Positions 8,905 through 18,700 of a stretch of 64,000 nt of DNA are shown in pieces. The notes beneath the pieces were generated by a model. That model saw nothing but the letters and a program-made list of their open reading frames with translations. It was not told the origin of the DNA and searched no databases. Position 1 is the stretch's first letter; each line of letters opens with the position of its first letter. Source of the DNA: Ancylobacter gelatini (GTDB taxonomy: Bacteria > Pseudomonadota > Alphaproteobacteria > Rhizobiales > Xanthobacteraceae); contig NZ_JAKVIL010000001.1 of assembly GCF_022601675.1 (NCBI RefSeq), forward strand, positions 1 through 64,000, written 5' to 3'. Made by a program: the position numbers and the translations under genes.

Positions 8905-10287
8905 ATGTCGATCTCATCTCAGGAGCCGCGTGGGTCTGGGCTCTCGACGTCGCTCGTCAGCGATTTCCGCGCCATCATGAGCGCGCTGGAGCAGCAGCGC
9001 GCGGCCGAGGCCGCCCCCGCATCGGCCGACAACGATTCGCCGGCCGATGAAGCCGCCCCGGCGGCGGCTTACGCGCCCGGTGAGGATTCCGCGGAGCCCG
9101 CACCTCTGGCGCCGGCCGACCCGGCCCCCCAGCCAGGCGAGCTTCCCGCATCCGCCGCTCAACCACCGGCGCCCGCCGAGACGGCGCTCCCGATTCGCGT
9201 CGCCCCCCGCCGGCCGGTGCTGCCGGAGCGCGCGCCGCCCAAGCCGTTCTCCGAAGTCCGCGGCATGATCGCGGCCCTCGGTCAGGTCGACGGCATGATC
9301 CCGGCGCGCCGTACGTCCGAGCCGGCGTCTCCGTCCACGCCGAACCCGGCATCCAGCTCCGACGCCGCAAATCCGCCGCGCCGCCGGGCCTTCGGCGCCG
9401 CCGCCACCGGTGAGGGCGAACCCGCTGCCCGCCGCCGCCGAACGGCGTCCAAAGATGTCATCACATGGCAGCGTCTCGGCGTGCTCGCCGTGTTCATCGC
9501 CGTGGTGGGTGGTGGCCTGTCGATGCTGCAATCCGTCGTCGGACGTGACGAGGCCACGGTCGCGCCGGAAGCCATCGGCAACGCCGCGATCGCCAGCGTC
9601 GCCCCGGCACAGGCCCTGCCCATGGCGATGCCCGCGCCGGAACCCGCGCCTGTCACGGTCGCGAAAACGGCCGCGGAGACCGCTTCTCTCGCCATTGCGA
9701 CGGCGGTTGCCGCGCCTTCCGCCGGGGCCACCCCGGTAGCGCCCGTCGCCCTTCTGAGCGCCGACCCGCCCGGTACCGAACCCACGAGCGGCTTTGCTCC
9801 CGCGCTGCCCGCCTCGGTGAGTGCCTTCGCCGCCCCCGAAGCTTCTGCGGCCGCCGAGGCGCATGTGACCCTGCCCAAGCAGGCTCCGCTGCCGCCGCCC
9901 GCGCCCGTCAAGCAGGTCGCCGCCGTCGATCCGGAGGCCACGCCCGCCGCTGACACGCCGCCCCCGGCAGCACGCGCCGCTGCCGCGCCGGCGACGCCGG
10001 AGGCTTCCGAGCCCGGCGCGCCGTTCGGTGGCGAGCCTGTCGGCACCGTCACGATCCGCCGTCCGGTGACCATGCGTGCGGCGCCGAAGAAGGGCTCCGC
10101 CGCCATCGGCAACATTCCGGCGGGCCATGAGGTGGAACTGATCGCGTGCACGCAGTGGTGCGAGGTCATTGCCGATGGCAAGCGCGGCTTCGTCTACAAG
10201 AGCTTCGTGGGCGCGACCGCAGCGACGGCCGGCGGCGCCGAGGCCGCAGACGAGGGCGAGCCCGAGGCTGAGCCCGACACGCCCTGA
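8905..10287 (+). CDS. membrane-anchored SH3b-domain protein
   Basis: A 460-residue protein in four parts. There is a low-complexity Ala/Pro-rich N-terminal region, one transmembrane helix (about residues 190-210, LGVLAVFIAVVGGGLSML), a second long Ala/Pro-rich linker, and a C-terminal bacterial SH3 domain (TIRRPVTMRAAPKKGSA to GFVYKSFVG). The layout predicts a cytoplasmic tail and an SH3b domain held in the periplasm on a flexible arm, where such domains often bind peptidoglycan. The ATG at 8905 is preferred. GTG 8893 is in frame but sits too close to the only purine-rich site. It lies upstream of the lipid A/MurJ genes, which fits an envelope role. Confidence 0.8.
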   Translation: MSISSQEPRGSGLSTSLVSDFRAIMSALEQQRAAEAAPASADNDSPADEAAPAAAYAPGEDSAEPAPLAPADPAPQPGELPASAAQPPAPAETALPIRVAPRRPVLPERAPPKPFSEVRGMIAALGQVDGMIPARRTSEPASPSTPNPASSSDAANPPRRRAFGAAATGEGEPAARRRRTASKDVITWQRLGVLAVFIAVVGGGLSMLQSVVGRDEATVAPEAIGNAAIASVAPAQALPMAMPAPEPAPVTVAKTAAETASLAIATAVAAPSAGATPVAPVALLSADPPGTEPTSGFAPALPASVSAFAAPEASAAAEAHVTLPKQAPLPPPAPVKQVAAVDPEATPAADTPPPAARAAAAPATPEASEPGAPFGGEPVGTVTIRRPVTMRAAPKKGSAAIGNIPAGHEVELIACTQWCEVIADGKRGFVYKSFVGATAATAGGAEAADEGEPEAEPDTP

Positions 10288-10428
10288 GCGTCGAGGCGCG
10301 CCCCGGCGGTGGTAACATCCTGAATCAATTATTGAAGGCTCGCCGGTGACGAATGGATCACTGCGCCTCGCCACGTCCGGGAGCGCATGTTAGACCCCGG
10401 CCACTGAAAGTCGTGAAGGATCGGACAA

Positions 10429-11424
10429 ATGGCGAATAGCGCGAGCGAGCAGGCCCCGGCAGCAATCCGTGTCGGCGTGCTCGGTGTCGGCGTGATGGGG
10501 TACAATCATGCCCGCGTGCTGACCGACCTTCCGGGCGCCGAACTGGTGGCGATCTGCGATCCCGACGAGGTGCAGCGCAACAAGGCGGCCGGCATGCTCG
10601 GCTGCGCGGCGGTCGGTTCGCTGGACGAATTGCTGGCGCTCGGCGTCGAGGCGGTGGTGATCGCCGCGCCGACTCATCTCCACCACGATATCGCCATCGC
10701 CGCTATCGCTGCCGGGCTGCATGTGCTGGTCGAGAAGCCGATCGCCCCGACGGTTGCCGAGGGCGAGGCCATCGTCGCGGCGGCCCGCGCGCGCGGCGTC
10801 GCGCTGATGGTCGGCCATGTCGAGCGCTTCAACCCCGCGGTCGAAGCCATCAGCAAGGCGATCAAGGGCGAGGAAATCCTGTCCATCGGCATCACCCGCG
10901 TCGGGCCGTTCCCCCCGCGCATGTCCAATGTCGGCGTGGTGATCGACCTTGCAGTGCACGACATCGACCTGATCTGCCATTTCACCGGCTCGCACATCAC
11001 CGAGGTGCAGCCGCAGGTGAAGGCGGCGGTGGCCGAGCGCGAGGACATCGCGCTGCTGCAGTTCCGCACCGCCAACGGCGTGCTGGCGCACATCAACACC
11101 AATTGGCTGACGCCGTTCAAGGCGCGCACGGTGCATGTCGCGACCCGCAATAAATACGTCATCGGCGACCTTCTGACCCGTCAGGTCACCGAGTGCTTCG
11201 ACTACCGCCCCGATGGCAGCTACAGCATGCGCCATTTGCCCGTGGCCTATGCCGAGCCGCTCCGCGTTGAACTGACCCACTTCCTGCAGGCGATCCGGGG
11301 CGAGAAGCCGCCGGCCGTCAGCGGCGAGGATGGCGTCGTCAGCATCGCCACCGCCATTCGCTGCCTCGAAGGTCCGGAGGCTGCGCCGGCCGTCGCGCCG
11401 ACCCTCGTCCGCGCCGCCGGCTGA
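10429..11424 (+). CDS. gnnA: Gfo/Idh/MocA oxidoreductase, probable GnnA-type UDP-GlcNAc 3-dehydrogenase
   Basis: A 331-residue NAD(P)-dependent sugar dehydrogenase. The Rossmann motif GVLGVGVMGYNHAR is near the N-terminus and the family signature EKP is at Lys103 (VLVEKPIAP), with AVHDIDLICHF in the substrate domain. It is followed 14 bases later by a DegT-family aminotransferase. In several alphaproteobacteria, Leptospira and Acidithiobacillus such a pair (GnnA/GnnB) oxidises and then aminates C3 of UDP-GlcNAc, giving the diamino-sugar of lipid A. The alternative is the WbpB/WbpE-like route to a uronic diamino-sugar. Family is certain; the GnnA call is inference from the pairing and the envelope context. 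Confidence 0.7.
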   Translation: MANSASEQAPAAIRVGVLGVGVMGYNHARVLTDLPGAELVAICDPDEVQRNKAAGMLGCAAVGSLDELLALGVEAVVIAAPTHLHHDIAIAAIAAGLHVLVEKPIAPTVAEGEAIVAAARARGVALMVGHVERFNPAVEAISKAIKGEEILSIGITRVGPFPPRMSNVGVVIDLAVHDIDLICHFTGSHITEVQPQVKAAVAEREDIALLQFRTANGVLAHINTNWLTPFKARTVHVATRNKYVIGDLLTRQVTECFDYRPDGSYSMRHLPVAYAEPLRVELTHFLQAIRGEKPPAVSGEDGVVSIATAIRCLEGPEAAPAVAPTLVRAAG

Positions 11425-11438
11425 GCCAAGGATAGACC

Positions 11439-12605
11439 ATGAACTCCCATGTGAAGACCGAGAGCGCGGCGAACCTCGCGCCGATCCCGTTCATCGACGT
11501 TGCCTCGCAGCGCGCGCGGCTTGGCTCGCGCATCGACGACGCGGTGACGCGTGTGCTGAACCATTGCCGCTTCGTGAACGGCCCCGAAGTTCAGGAACTT
11601 GAGGAGAAGCTCGCGGCTTTCGCGGGTGCCAAGCACGCCATTTCCTGCTCCAGCGGCACGGATGCGCTGGCGATGCTCCTGATGGCCTGGGGCGTGAAGC
11701 CCGGCGACGCCGTGTTCTGCCCGGCCTTCACCTTCTGCGCCACCGCCGAGGTGGTGCCGTGGGTCGGCGCGACGCCGGTCTTCGTCGACGTGCTGCCCGA
11801 TACGTTCAACATGGACCCGGCCAGCTTGGAGGCCGCCATCGAGGTGGCCAAGCGCAATGGGCTCACCCCGCGCGTCGTGGTGCCGGTCGACCTGTTCGGC
11901 CAGCCGGCCGACATGGACGCCATCGACGCCATCGCGGAGGCGCATGGGCTGAAGGTGCTGTGCGACACCGCGCAGGGCTTCGGCGCGACCTGGAACGGCC
12001 GGCGCACCGGCTCGTTCGGCGACGCCAGCGCCACCAGCTTCTTCCCGGCCAAGCCGCTCGGCTGCTTCGGCGACGGCGGTGCGGTGTTCACCAATGACGA
12101 CGAACTGGTGCCGGTGCTGAAAAGCGTGCGTGAGCACGGGCAGGGCGTCGACAAGTACCAGAACGTGCGCATCGGCATGACCGGCCGGCTCGACACCATC
12201 CAGGCCGCGATCCTGCTGCAGAAGCTCTCGATCTTCGACGACGAGATCATGGCCCGCCAGAAGGTCGCCGAACGCTACAGCGAGGCGCTGAAAGACGTGT
12301 GCATCGTGCCGGCGGTCGATCCGCGCGCGACCTCGGTCTGGGCGCAGTACACGATCCGGCTGCCGGAAGGCGTGCGCGACGGGCTCGGCGCGGCGCTGCA
12401 GAAGGACGGCGTGCCGACCGCTGTGTATTACCGCCTGTCGATGCACCAGCAGCCGGCCTACAAGCACTACCCCTCGGCCGGCAACGGCCTGCCGGTGTGC
12501 GAGCGCCTGTCCGGCGAAGTGATCAGCCTCCCGATGCACGCCTATCTCGACGAGCCGACGCAGGATCGCGTGATCGCCGCGGTGCGCCGCGCGCTGGGCA
12601 AGTAG
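11439..12605 (+). CDS. gnnB: DegT/DnrJ/EryC1/StrS aminotransferase, probable GnnB
   Basis: A 388-residue PLP-dependent sugar aminotransferase. Visible marks are SCSSGTDALAMLL, PAFTFCATAEV, PVDLFGQPADMDAI, the CDTAQGFGA aspartate that contacts the PLP pyridine nitrogen, and the Schiff-base Lys205 in FFPAKPLGCFGDGGA. It would aminate the 3-keto sugar nucleotide made by the preceding dehydrogenase. There is no acetyltransferase next to the pair. That favours GnnA/GnnB, where the free 3-amino group is acylated by LpxA, over an O-antigen pathway that needs N-acetylation. Confidence 0.75.
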   Translation: MNSHVKTESAANLAPIPFIDVASQRARLGSRIDDAVTRVLNHCRFVNGPEVQELEEKLAAFAGAKHAISCSSGTDALAMLLMAWGVKPGDAVFCPAFTFCATAEVVPWVGATPVFVDVLPDTFNMDPASLEAAIEVAKRNGLTPRVVVPVDLFGQPADMDAIDAIAEAHGLKVLCDTAQGFGATWNGRRTGSFGDASATSFFPAKPLGCFGDGGAVFTNDDELVPVLKSVREHGQGVDKYQNVRIGMTGRLDTIQAAILLQKLSIFDDEIMARQKVAERYSEALKDVCIVPAVDPRATSVWAQYTIRLPEGVRDGLGAALQKDGVPTAVYYRLSMHQQPAYKHYPSAGNGLPVCERLSGEVISLPMHAYLDEPTQDRVIAAVRRALGK

Positions 12606-12618
12606 ACGCGCCGGGGAA

Positions 12619-12646
12619 GCCTCTCGTCGGTAAGGCGACGAGGGGC
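12619..12646 (+). terminator. possible hairpin terminator after gnnB
   Basis: CCTCTCGTCG pairs with CGACGAGGGG around a six-base loop GTAAGG, 15-40 bases after the gnnB stop. The stem is strong (one T:G wobble), but no T run follows. It may act as a pause or mRNA-end hairpin. Confidence 0.45.
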
Positions 12647-12810
12647 GTCTGTTCGCGTATGACGGTATTGGCGCGGCACTCCCGCTGCCGTCGCTCGGAA
12701 TCGACCTCGCCATGGCCGACTCCGTGAGGACGTCTCCTTATCCCGACCGGCTGGCGGGGAAGGGCGGGCTTGGCTAGGGTCCGGCACCCTTAAGGCTCGG
12801 CAGACGCCCC

Positions 12811-14346
12811 ATGATTCGTTCCATCTTCTCGGTCGGCGGCTGGACGCTGCTCTCGCGCCTCACCGGCTTCGTGCGTGACATCGTCATGGCGGCGGTGCTG
12901 GGCGCGGGGCCGGTGGCCGATGCGTTCTACATCGCGTTCCGCCTGCCGAACCATTTCCGCGCCATCTTCGCGGAAGGCGCGTTCAACACCGCCTTCATCC
13001 CGGCCTATGCCCGGGTGAAGACGCAGGAGGGCGACGCCCGGGCTGGGCTGTTCGCCGGCGAGATTCTCACCGGCGTGGTGATCGTTCAGGCTGCGCTGCT
13101 GATCTTCGCGCTGGCGGCGACCGGCTGGGTGGTCGGCACGCTGGCGCCGGGCCTGTCGGCCGATGCCGAGCGCTATGAACTCACCCTCGGCTTTACCCGC
13201 ATCACCTTTCCCTATCTCGGGCTGATCGCCCTGGTGACGCTGGTCGGCGGCGTGCTGAACGCCAATGAGCGGTTCTGGGCCGCCGCCTCGGCGTCGATCC
13301 TGCTGAACGTCGCCATGGTCGGCACGCTGAGCGTTGCCGGGCTGTTTCCCACTGCCGGCGACGCGGCGGCCTGGGGCGTGCTGATTTCCGGCTTTCTCCA
13401 GCTCGGCCTGCTGGTGTTCGATGCCGAGACCCATGGGCTGGGTCTGCGCTTCGCCCGTCCGCGCCTCGACCCCGAAATGCGCAAATTCCTGATCGCGCTC
13501 GGCCCGGCCATCATCGGTTCGGCCGGCGTGCAGCTCGCCCTGTTCGCCGACACCATCATCGCCTCCTTCCTGCCGCAGGGAGCGATCGCCGCGCTGTTCT
13601 ATGCCGACCGCATCAACCAGTTGCCGATCGGCGTGATCGGCATCGCCGCCGGCATCGTGCTGCTACCGGAAATGTCGCGACGCATCGCGGCGGAGGACGA
13701 AGAGGGCGCCCGCCACGCGCAGGCACGGGCGATCGAACTCACCATCCTGCTGGTGCTGCCTTTCCTCGCGGCGGTGCTGACGATCCCCGAAATCATCATG
13801 CGCGGCCTGTTCCTGCGCGGCGCCTTCACCGGGGAGGCCGCTGCGGCGGCCGGCGCGACGCTCGCGGCCTATGGCGTCGGCCTGCTGCCCTTCGTGGTGA
13901 TGCGCGCGCTGATGGCGCCGTTCTATGCGCGCGGCGACACCCGCACCCCGGTGGTGGCGACGCTGGCGGCCGCTGCCATCAACATCGCGCTCAAGCTCTG
14001 GCTGATGCACGATTTCGCGCAGGTCGGGCTGGCCTTCGCCACCTCGGTTGGCGGCTGGATCGGCGTCGGCCTGCTCATCCTGCTGGCCTACCGTCGCGGC
14101 TACGGGTGCGGCGATGCGGCGCTGCTCGGCATGCTGCCGCGCTTCCTGGCCATCGTCGTTGTCCTCGCCTTGACGCTGCTGGGTGCCGCGTGGGCCGGCG
14201 AGGTAATGTTTGCCGGGCTTTCGACCCTGAGAAACGAAGCCCAACTGGCATTGTGCATCGCAGCAGGAGCGCTGGTCTATGGCGGGCTGTGTCTCGCTTT
14301 GATTGGCTCCAAACGTATGAAGGCGCTGGTTCGCGGTCGCGGCTGA
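12811..14346 (+). CDS. murJ: lipid II flippase MurJ (MviN)
   Basis: A 511-residue polytopic protein with 14 predicted helices and the MurJ signature start (SRLTGFVRDIVMAAVLGAG, then ADAFYIAFRLPNHFRAIFAEGAF). It flips lipid-linked peptidoglycan precursor across the inner membrane and is normally essential. The charged residues typical of the central cavity are present in helices 1-2. A GLLP motif before helix 11 (YGVGLLPFVVMRALMAPFYARGDTRTP in the full protein) matches the family. About 200 bp separate it from gnnB. Confidence 0.95.
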   Translation: MIRSIFSVGGWTLLSRLTGFVRDIVMAAVLGAGPVADAFYIAFRLPNHFRAIFAEGAFNTAFIPAYARVKTQEGDARAGLFAGEILTGVVIVQAALLIFALAATGWVVGTLAPGLSADAERYELTLGFTRITFPYLGLIALVTLVGGVLNANERFWAAASASILLNVAMVGTLSVAGLFPTAGDAAAWGVLISGFLQLGLLVFDAETHGLGLRFARPRLDPEMRKFLIALGPAIIGSAGVQLALFADTIIASFLPQGAIAALFYADRINQLPIGVIGIAAGIVLLPEMSRRIAAEDEEGARHAQARAIELTILLVLPFLAAVLTIPEIIMRGLFLRGAFTGEAAAAAGATLAAYGVGLLPFVVMRALMAPFYARGDTRTPVVATLAAAAINIALKLWLMHDFAQVGLAFATSVGGWIGVGLLILLAYRRGYGCGDAALLGMLPRFLAIVVVLALTLLGAAWAGEVMFAGLSTLRNEAQLALCIAAGALVYGGLCLALIGSKRMKALVRGRG

Positions 14347-14367
14347 GGCGGTTTTGCTCCCATTTTA

Positions 14368-14399
14368 TTGCTTACGCGGTGCAACAAAGTTGTGCTAGG
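14368..14399 (+). promoter_or_regulatory. candidate promoter/operator of the RND efflux operon
   Basis: The 149-bp gap before the RND adaptor gene contains TTGCTT (14368-14373), a usable -35-like element. Just downstream is a short inverted repeat CAAC-AAA-GTTG inside GCAACAAAGTTGTGC (14381-14395). The repeat lies where a repressor would block transcription. No -10 close to consensus is seen, and no regulator gene is adjacent. Confidence 0.3.
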
Positions 14400-14495
14400 T
14401 CGCAGGAATGGAGCGTGGCCCGGGCGGGTCGGATCGCGCGCCGAGCTTCGGATGGGGCATCCAGGCTGATAGTGTATCTATCTCGGAGTCGGTTC

Positions 14496-15692
14496 ATGTA
14501 TATCCCGTTGCCGCGCGCTGCCTTTCTCATTTCCGTTGCCGCCGGCCTCACTCTCGCCGGTTGTTCGGAACCCCAGCAGCAGGCTCAGCAGGCCCCCCCG
14601 CCGCCGAGCGTGACCGTTGCCAAGCCGACCACGCGCTCGATCACCGATTTCGACGAATATGTCGGCCGGTTCCAGGCCATCGACGAAGTTCAGATCTATG
14701 CCCGCGTCTCGGGCTACCTGCAGACCATCGATTTCAAGGACGGCGAACTGGTGAAGCAGGGCGAGCTCCTCTTCACCATCGATCCGCGCCCGTTCCAGGT
14801 GGCGCTCGATCAGGCCAAGGCCAATCTGGCGCGCAGCCAGGCCGATCTCGACTTCGCGCAGTCCGACCTTGAGCGCGCGCAGACGCTGATCCAGGACAAG
14901 ACCTCGACGGTCATCTCCAAGCAGACCTTCGACCAGCGCCTGCAGAGCGAGCGCTCGGCGCGCGCCAGCGTGGCCGCCGCGCAGGCCGCCGTCGACGCCG
15001 CCGCTCTCGACCTCGACTTCACCAAGCTGAGTTCTCCGGTCGCCGGCCGCATCGGTGACCGCAAGGTGTCGGTGGGCAATCTCGTCACCGGCGGCGCCGG
15101 CGGCACCAATACCAACACGCTGCTCGCCACCGTGGTCTCGCTGGACCCGATCTATTTCGAGTTCACCTATGACGAGGCCTCCTATCTGCGCTACCAGCAG
15201 ATGGCGAAGGCGCTGGGGCAGACCGGCTCCATTCCCGTGCGCGTCGGCCTGATCAACGAGAAGGGCTTCCCCCATGAGGGAACGCTCGACTTCGTGGACA
15301 ACCAGATCAGCCGCGAGACCGGCACCATCCGTGGCCGCGCGACCTTCAAGAATCCCGATGCGGCCTTCACGCCCGGCATGTTCGGGCGCATCGAGGTGCC
15401 CTCGTCGGCGCCGCACGACGCGCTCCTGGTGCCTGATGTCGCCATCGGCACCGAGCAGACCCGCAAGTTCGTCTACGTCATGCAGCCCGGCGACGCGCCG
15501 CAGGCGCCGAAGATCACCTATGTCACGCTCGGCCGGCAGTTCGACGGCCAGCGCGTCATCACCTCCGGCCTCAAGCCGGACGATCTCGTCGTGGTCAACG
15601 GCCTGATGCGGATCCGGCCCGGCGCACAGGTCGTCGGCAAGCTTGAGCAGCCCGCCAATCCTGCCGCTCCTGCCGCCCCCGCCGCGAACTGA
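14496..15692 (+). CDS. RND efflux periplasmic adaptor lipoprotein (MexA/AcrA type)
   Basis: A 398-residue membrane-fusion protein with a lipoprotein signal ending in LTLAGC (Cys23). It is followed by the MexA-type start (DFDEYVGRFQAIDEVQIYARVSGYL), a lipoyl half (FKDGELVKQGELLFTIDPRPF), a long helical hairpin, the second lipoyl half (SSPVAGRIGDRKVSVGNLV) and the membrane-proximal domain. It docks the RND pump to an outer-membrane channel. The frame is open far upstream inside murJ, but the ATG at 14496 has GGAG 8 bases ahead and starts the signal peptide. It is the first gene of a two-gene operon; the outer-membrane factor is not here. Confidence 0.95.
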   Translation: MYIPLPRAAFLISVAAGLTLAGCSEPQQQAQQAPPPPSVTVAKPTTRSITDFDEYVGRFQAIDEVQIYARVSGYLQTIDFKDGELVKQGELLFTIDPRPFQVALDQAKANLARSQADLDFAQSDLERAQTLIQDKTSTVISKQTFDQRLQSERSARASVAAAQAAVDAAALDLDFTKLSSPVAGRIGDRKVSVGNLVTGGAGGTNTNTLLATVVSLDPIYFEFTYDEASYLRYQQMAKALGQTGSIPVRVGLINEKGFPHEGTLDFVDNQISRETGTIRGRATFKNPDAAFTPGMFGRIEVPSSAPHDALLVPDVAIGTEQTRKFVYVMQPGDAPQAPKITYVTLGRQFDGQRVITSGLKPDDLVVVNGLMRIRPGAQVVGKLEQPANPAAPAAPAAN

Positions 15693-15709
15693 ACCGGGAG
15701 GCCGATTCC

Positions 15710-18700
15710 ATGCGCTTCTCGCATTTCTTCATCGATCGCCCGATCTTCGCCGCCGTGCTGTCCATCGTGGTGATGATCCTGGGCGGCGTCGCCTTCGTCG
15801 CGCTGCCGGTCGCGCAATATCCCGATATCGCGCCGCCGGTGGTCAACGTCACCGGCCAGTATCCCGGCGCCAGCGCCGAGACGGTGGCCGACACCGTGGT
15901 CGCGCCCATCGAGCAGCAGATCAACGGTGTCGAGGGGATGCTCTACATCTCCTCCAACTCGTCGGCGGATGGGCGTTTCTCCATCGCCGTCACCTTCGAT
16001 ATCGGCACAGACCTCGATATCGCGCAGGTTCAGGTTCAGAACCGTGTCGCGACCGCGACCCCCCGCCTGCCGCAGGACGTGCAGCAGATCGGCGTGACGG
16101 TGGCGAAGTCCTCGCCCGATATCCTGATGGTGGTGAGCCTGTTCTCGCCGGATGATACCCGCGATTCCCTGTTCATCTCGAACTACGCGAACCTGCAGAT
16201 CAAGGATCAGCTCCAGCGCGTGCCGGGCGTCGGCTCGATCACCGTGTTCGGCTCGCGCGATTACGCCATGCAGGTCTGGCTGGACCCGCAGAAGCTGGAG
16301 GCGCTGAGCCTCACCGCGACCGACGTTACCGCTGCGCTCCAGGCGCAGAACCTCCAGGTCGCTTCCGGCGTGCTCAACGCGCCGCCGGTGGAGAAGCAGC
16401 TCGCCTTCCAGGTCGCGGTGCGCACGCTGGGTCGCCTGTCGACGCCGGAGGAGTTCGGCAACATCGTGGTGCGCCAGACCGGCGACGCCGTGGTGCGGCT
16501 GCGCGATGTCGCGCGCATCAATATCGAGGCGCAGGACAATTCCTCGATCTCCTATTTCGACAGCAAGCCTTCGGTCGCGCTCGGCATCTTCCAGCTTCCG
16601 GGCTCGAACGCGCTGGCGACCGGGCAGGCGATCGAAGCGGAGATGGTGCGGATCGCCAAGAGCTTCCCGCCCGGCGTGGTCTATTCGACCGCGTATAACC
16701 CGACCCAGTTCATCGCCGAATCCGTCACGGCGGTGGAGCACACCATCTTCGAGGCGATCATCCTCGTGGTGGTGGTGGTGGTATTGTTCCTGCAGTCCTG
16801 GCGCGCGGCGATCATCCCGATCCTGGCGATTCCGGTCTCGCTGATCGGCACCTTCTTCATCATGAGCCTGTTCGGCTTCTCGCTGAACAATCTGTCGCTG
16901 TTCGGCCTGGTGCTGGCCATCGGCATCGTGGTCGACGACGCGATCGTGGTGGTGGAAAGCGTCGAGCACAATATCTCGACCGGCCTGAGCCCGCGCGACG
17001 CGGCGTACAAGACCATGGACGAGGTGGGCGGCGCGCTGGTGGCGATTTCGCTGGTGCTGGCCTCCGTGTTCATCCCGTCGGCCTTCATCACCGGCATCTC
17101 CGGCGAGTTCTACCGCCAGTTCGCGCTCACCATCGCGGGCTCGACGCTGATCTCGCTCCTGGTCTCGCTCACCCTGTCGCCGGCCATGTGCGCGCTGCTT
17201 TTGAAGCCGCACGCGAAGGACCATCGGCCGGCGTGGTATGCGCGCCCGTTCGTCGCCTTCTTCCGCATCTTCAACAAGGGCTTCGACGGCCTGTCGCGCG
17301 GCTATGGCTGGCTCACCGGCAAACTGGTGCGCATCGCCGTCGTGGTGCTGCTGGTCTATGTCGCGATCCTCGCCGGCGGCTTCAAGCTGTTCACCATGAC
17401 GCCGCAGGGCTTCATCCCGGCGCAGGACCGCGGCTATCTCATCGTCGCGGCGCAGCTTCCCGGCGGTGCCGCGCTCCAGCGCACCAATGAGGTGATGCAG
17501 CGCGCGGCGGAGATCACGCTCAAGACGCCCGGTGTGGCCCATGTGGTGAACATCGTCGGCTTCTCCGGCGCGACCTTCACCAACGCGCCCAATGCCGGCG
17601 CGATGTTCGTCATCCTCGGTCCGGCGGAAGAGCGCGCCAAGCATCCCGGCCAGTCGGCCGCCGCGATTCAGGGGCAGCTCTTCGGCAAGCTGGCATCGAT
17701 CGAGGAAGCGTTCATGATCGTGGTCATGCCGCCGCCGGTGAACGGCATCGGCAATGCCGGCGGTTATCGCATGATGATCGAGGATCGCGGTGGGCGCGGC
17801 TATGAGGCGCTGCAGGGCGCGGTCTATGCCATGATGGGACGCGCCAACCAGACGCCGGGGCTCAAGCAGGTCTACTCGCTGTTCGAGACCTCGACGCCGC
17901 AGCTCTTCCTCGACATCGACCGCACCAAGGCGCAACTGCTCGGCGTGAACATGGCTGACGTGTTCGCCACGCTGCAGACCTATATCGGCTCGTCCTATGT
18001 GAACGACTTCAACCTGTTCGGCCGTACCTACCGCGTGCAGGCGCAGGCGGATGCACCGTTCCGGTTGACGCCCGAGGACCTGCTGCAATTGCGGGTGAAG
18101 AATGCGAGCGGCGAGACCGTGCCGCTCGGCTCCTTCACCACGGTGCGGGACATTTCCGGCCCCTATCGCGTGCCGCGCTACAATTTGTATCCCGCCGCCG
18201 AGCTCGACGGCGATACGATGCCGGGCGTCTCGCAGGGGCAGGCGATCCAGCTGATGCAGCAGATCGCGGCCGAAACCCTGCCGGATGGCTTCGCCTATGA
18301 ATGGACGGCGCTGGCCTACCAGCAGATCCGGGCCGGAAATACCGCCGTCTTCGCCTTCGGGCTGGGCGTGGTGTTCGTGTTCCTGGTGCTGGCGGCGCAG
18401 TATGAGAGCCTGACGCTGCCGCTCGCGGTGGTGCTGATCGTGCCGATGTGCCTGATCGCCGCTATTGCCGGTATCCTGTACCGCGGACAGGACAGCAACA
18501 TCCTCAGTCAGGTCGGCTTTATCGTACTGATCGGCCTCGCGGCGAAGAACGCGATCCTTATCGTGGAATTCGCCAAGCAGCTCGAAGATCGCGGCGAGGA
18601 TCGTTTCACCGCCGCGACCCAGGCCGCGCAGCTTCGCCTGCGCCCGATCATCATGACCTCGCTGGCCTTCATCCTCGGCGTGGTGCCGCTGGTGATCGCC

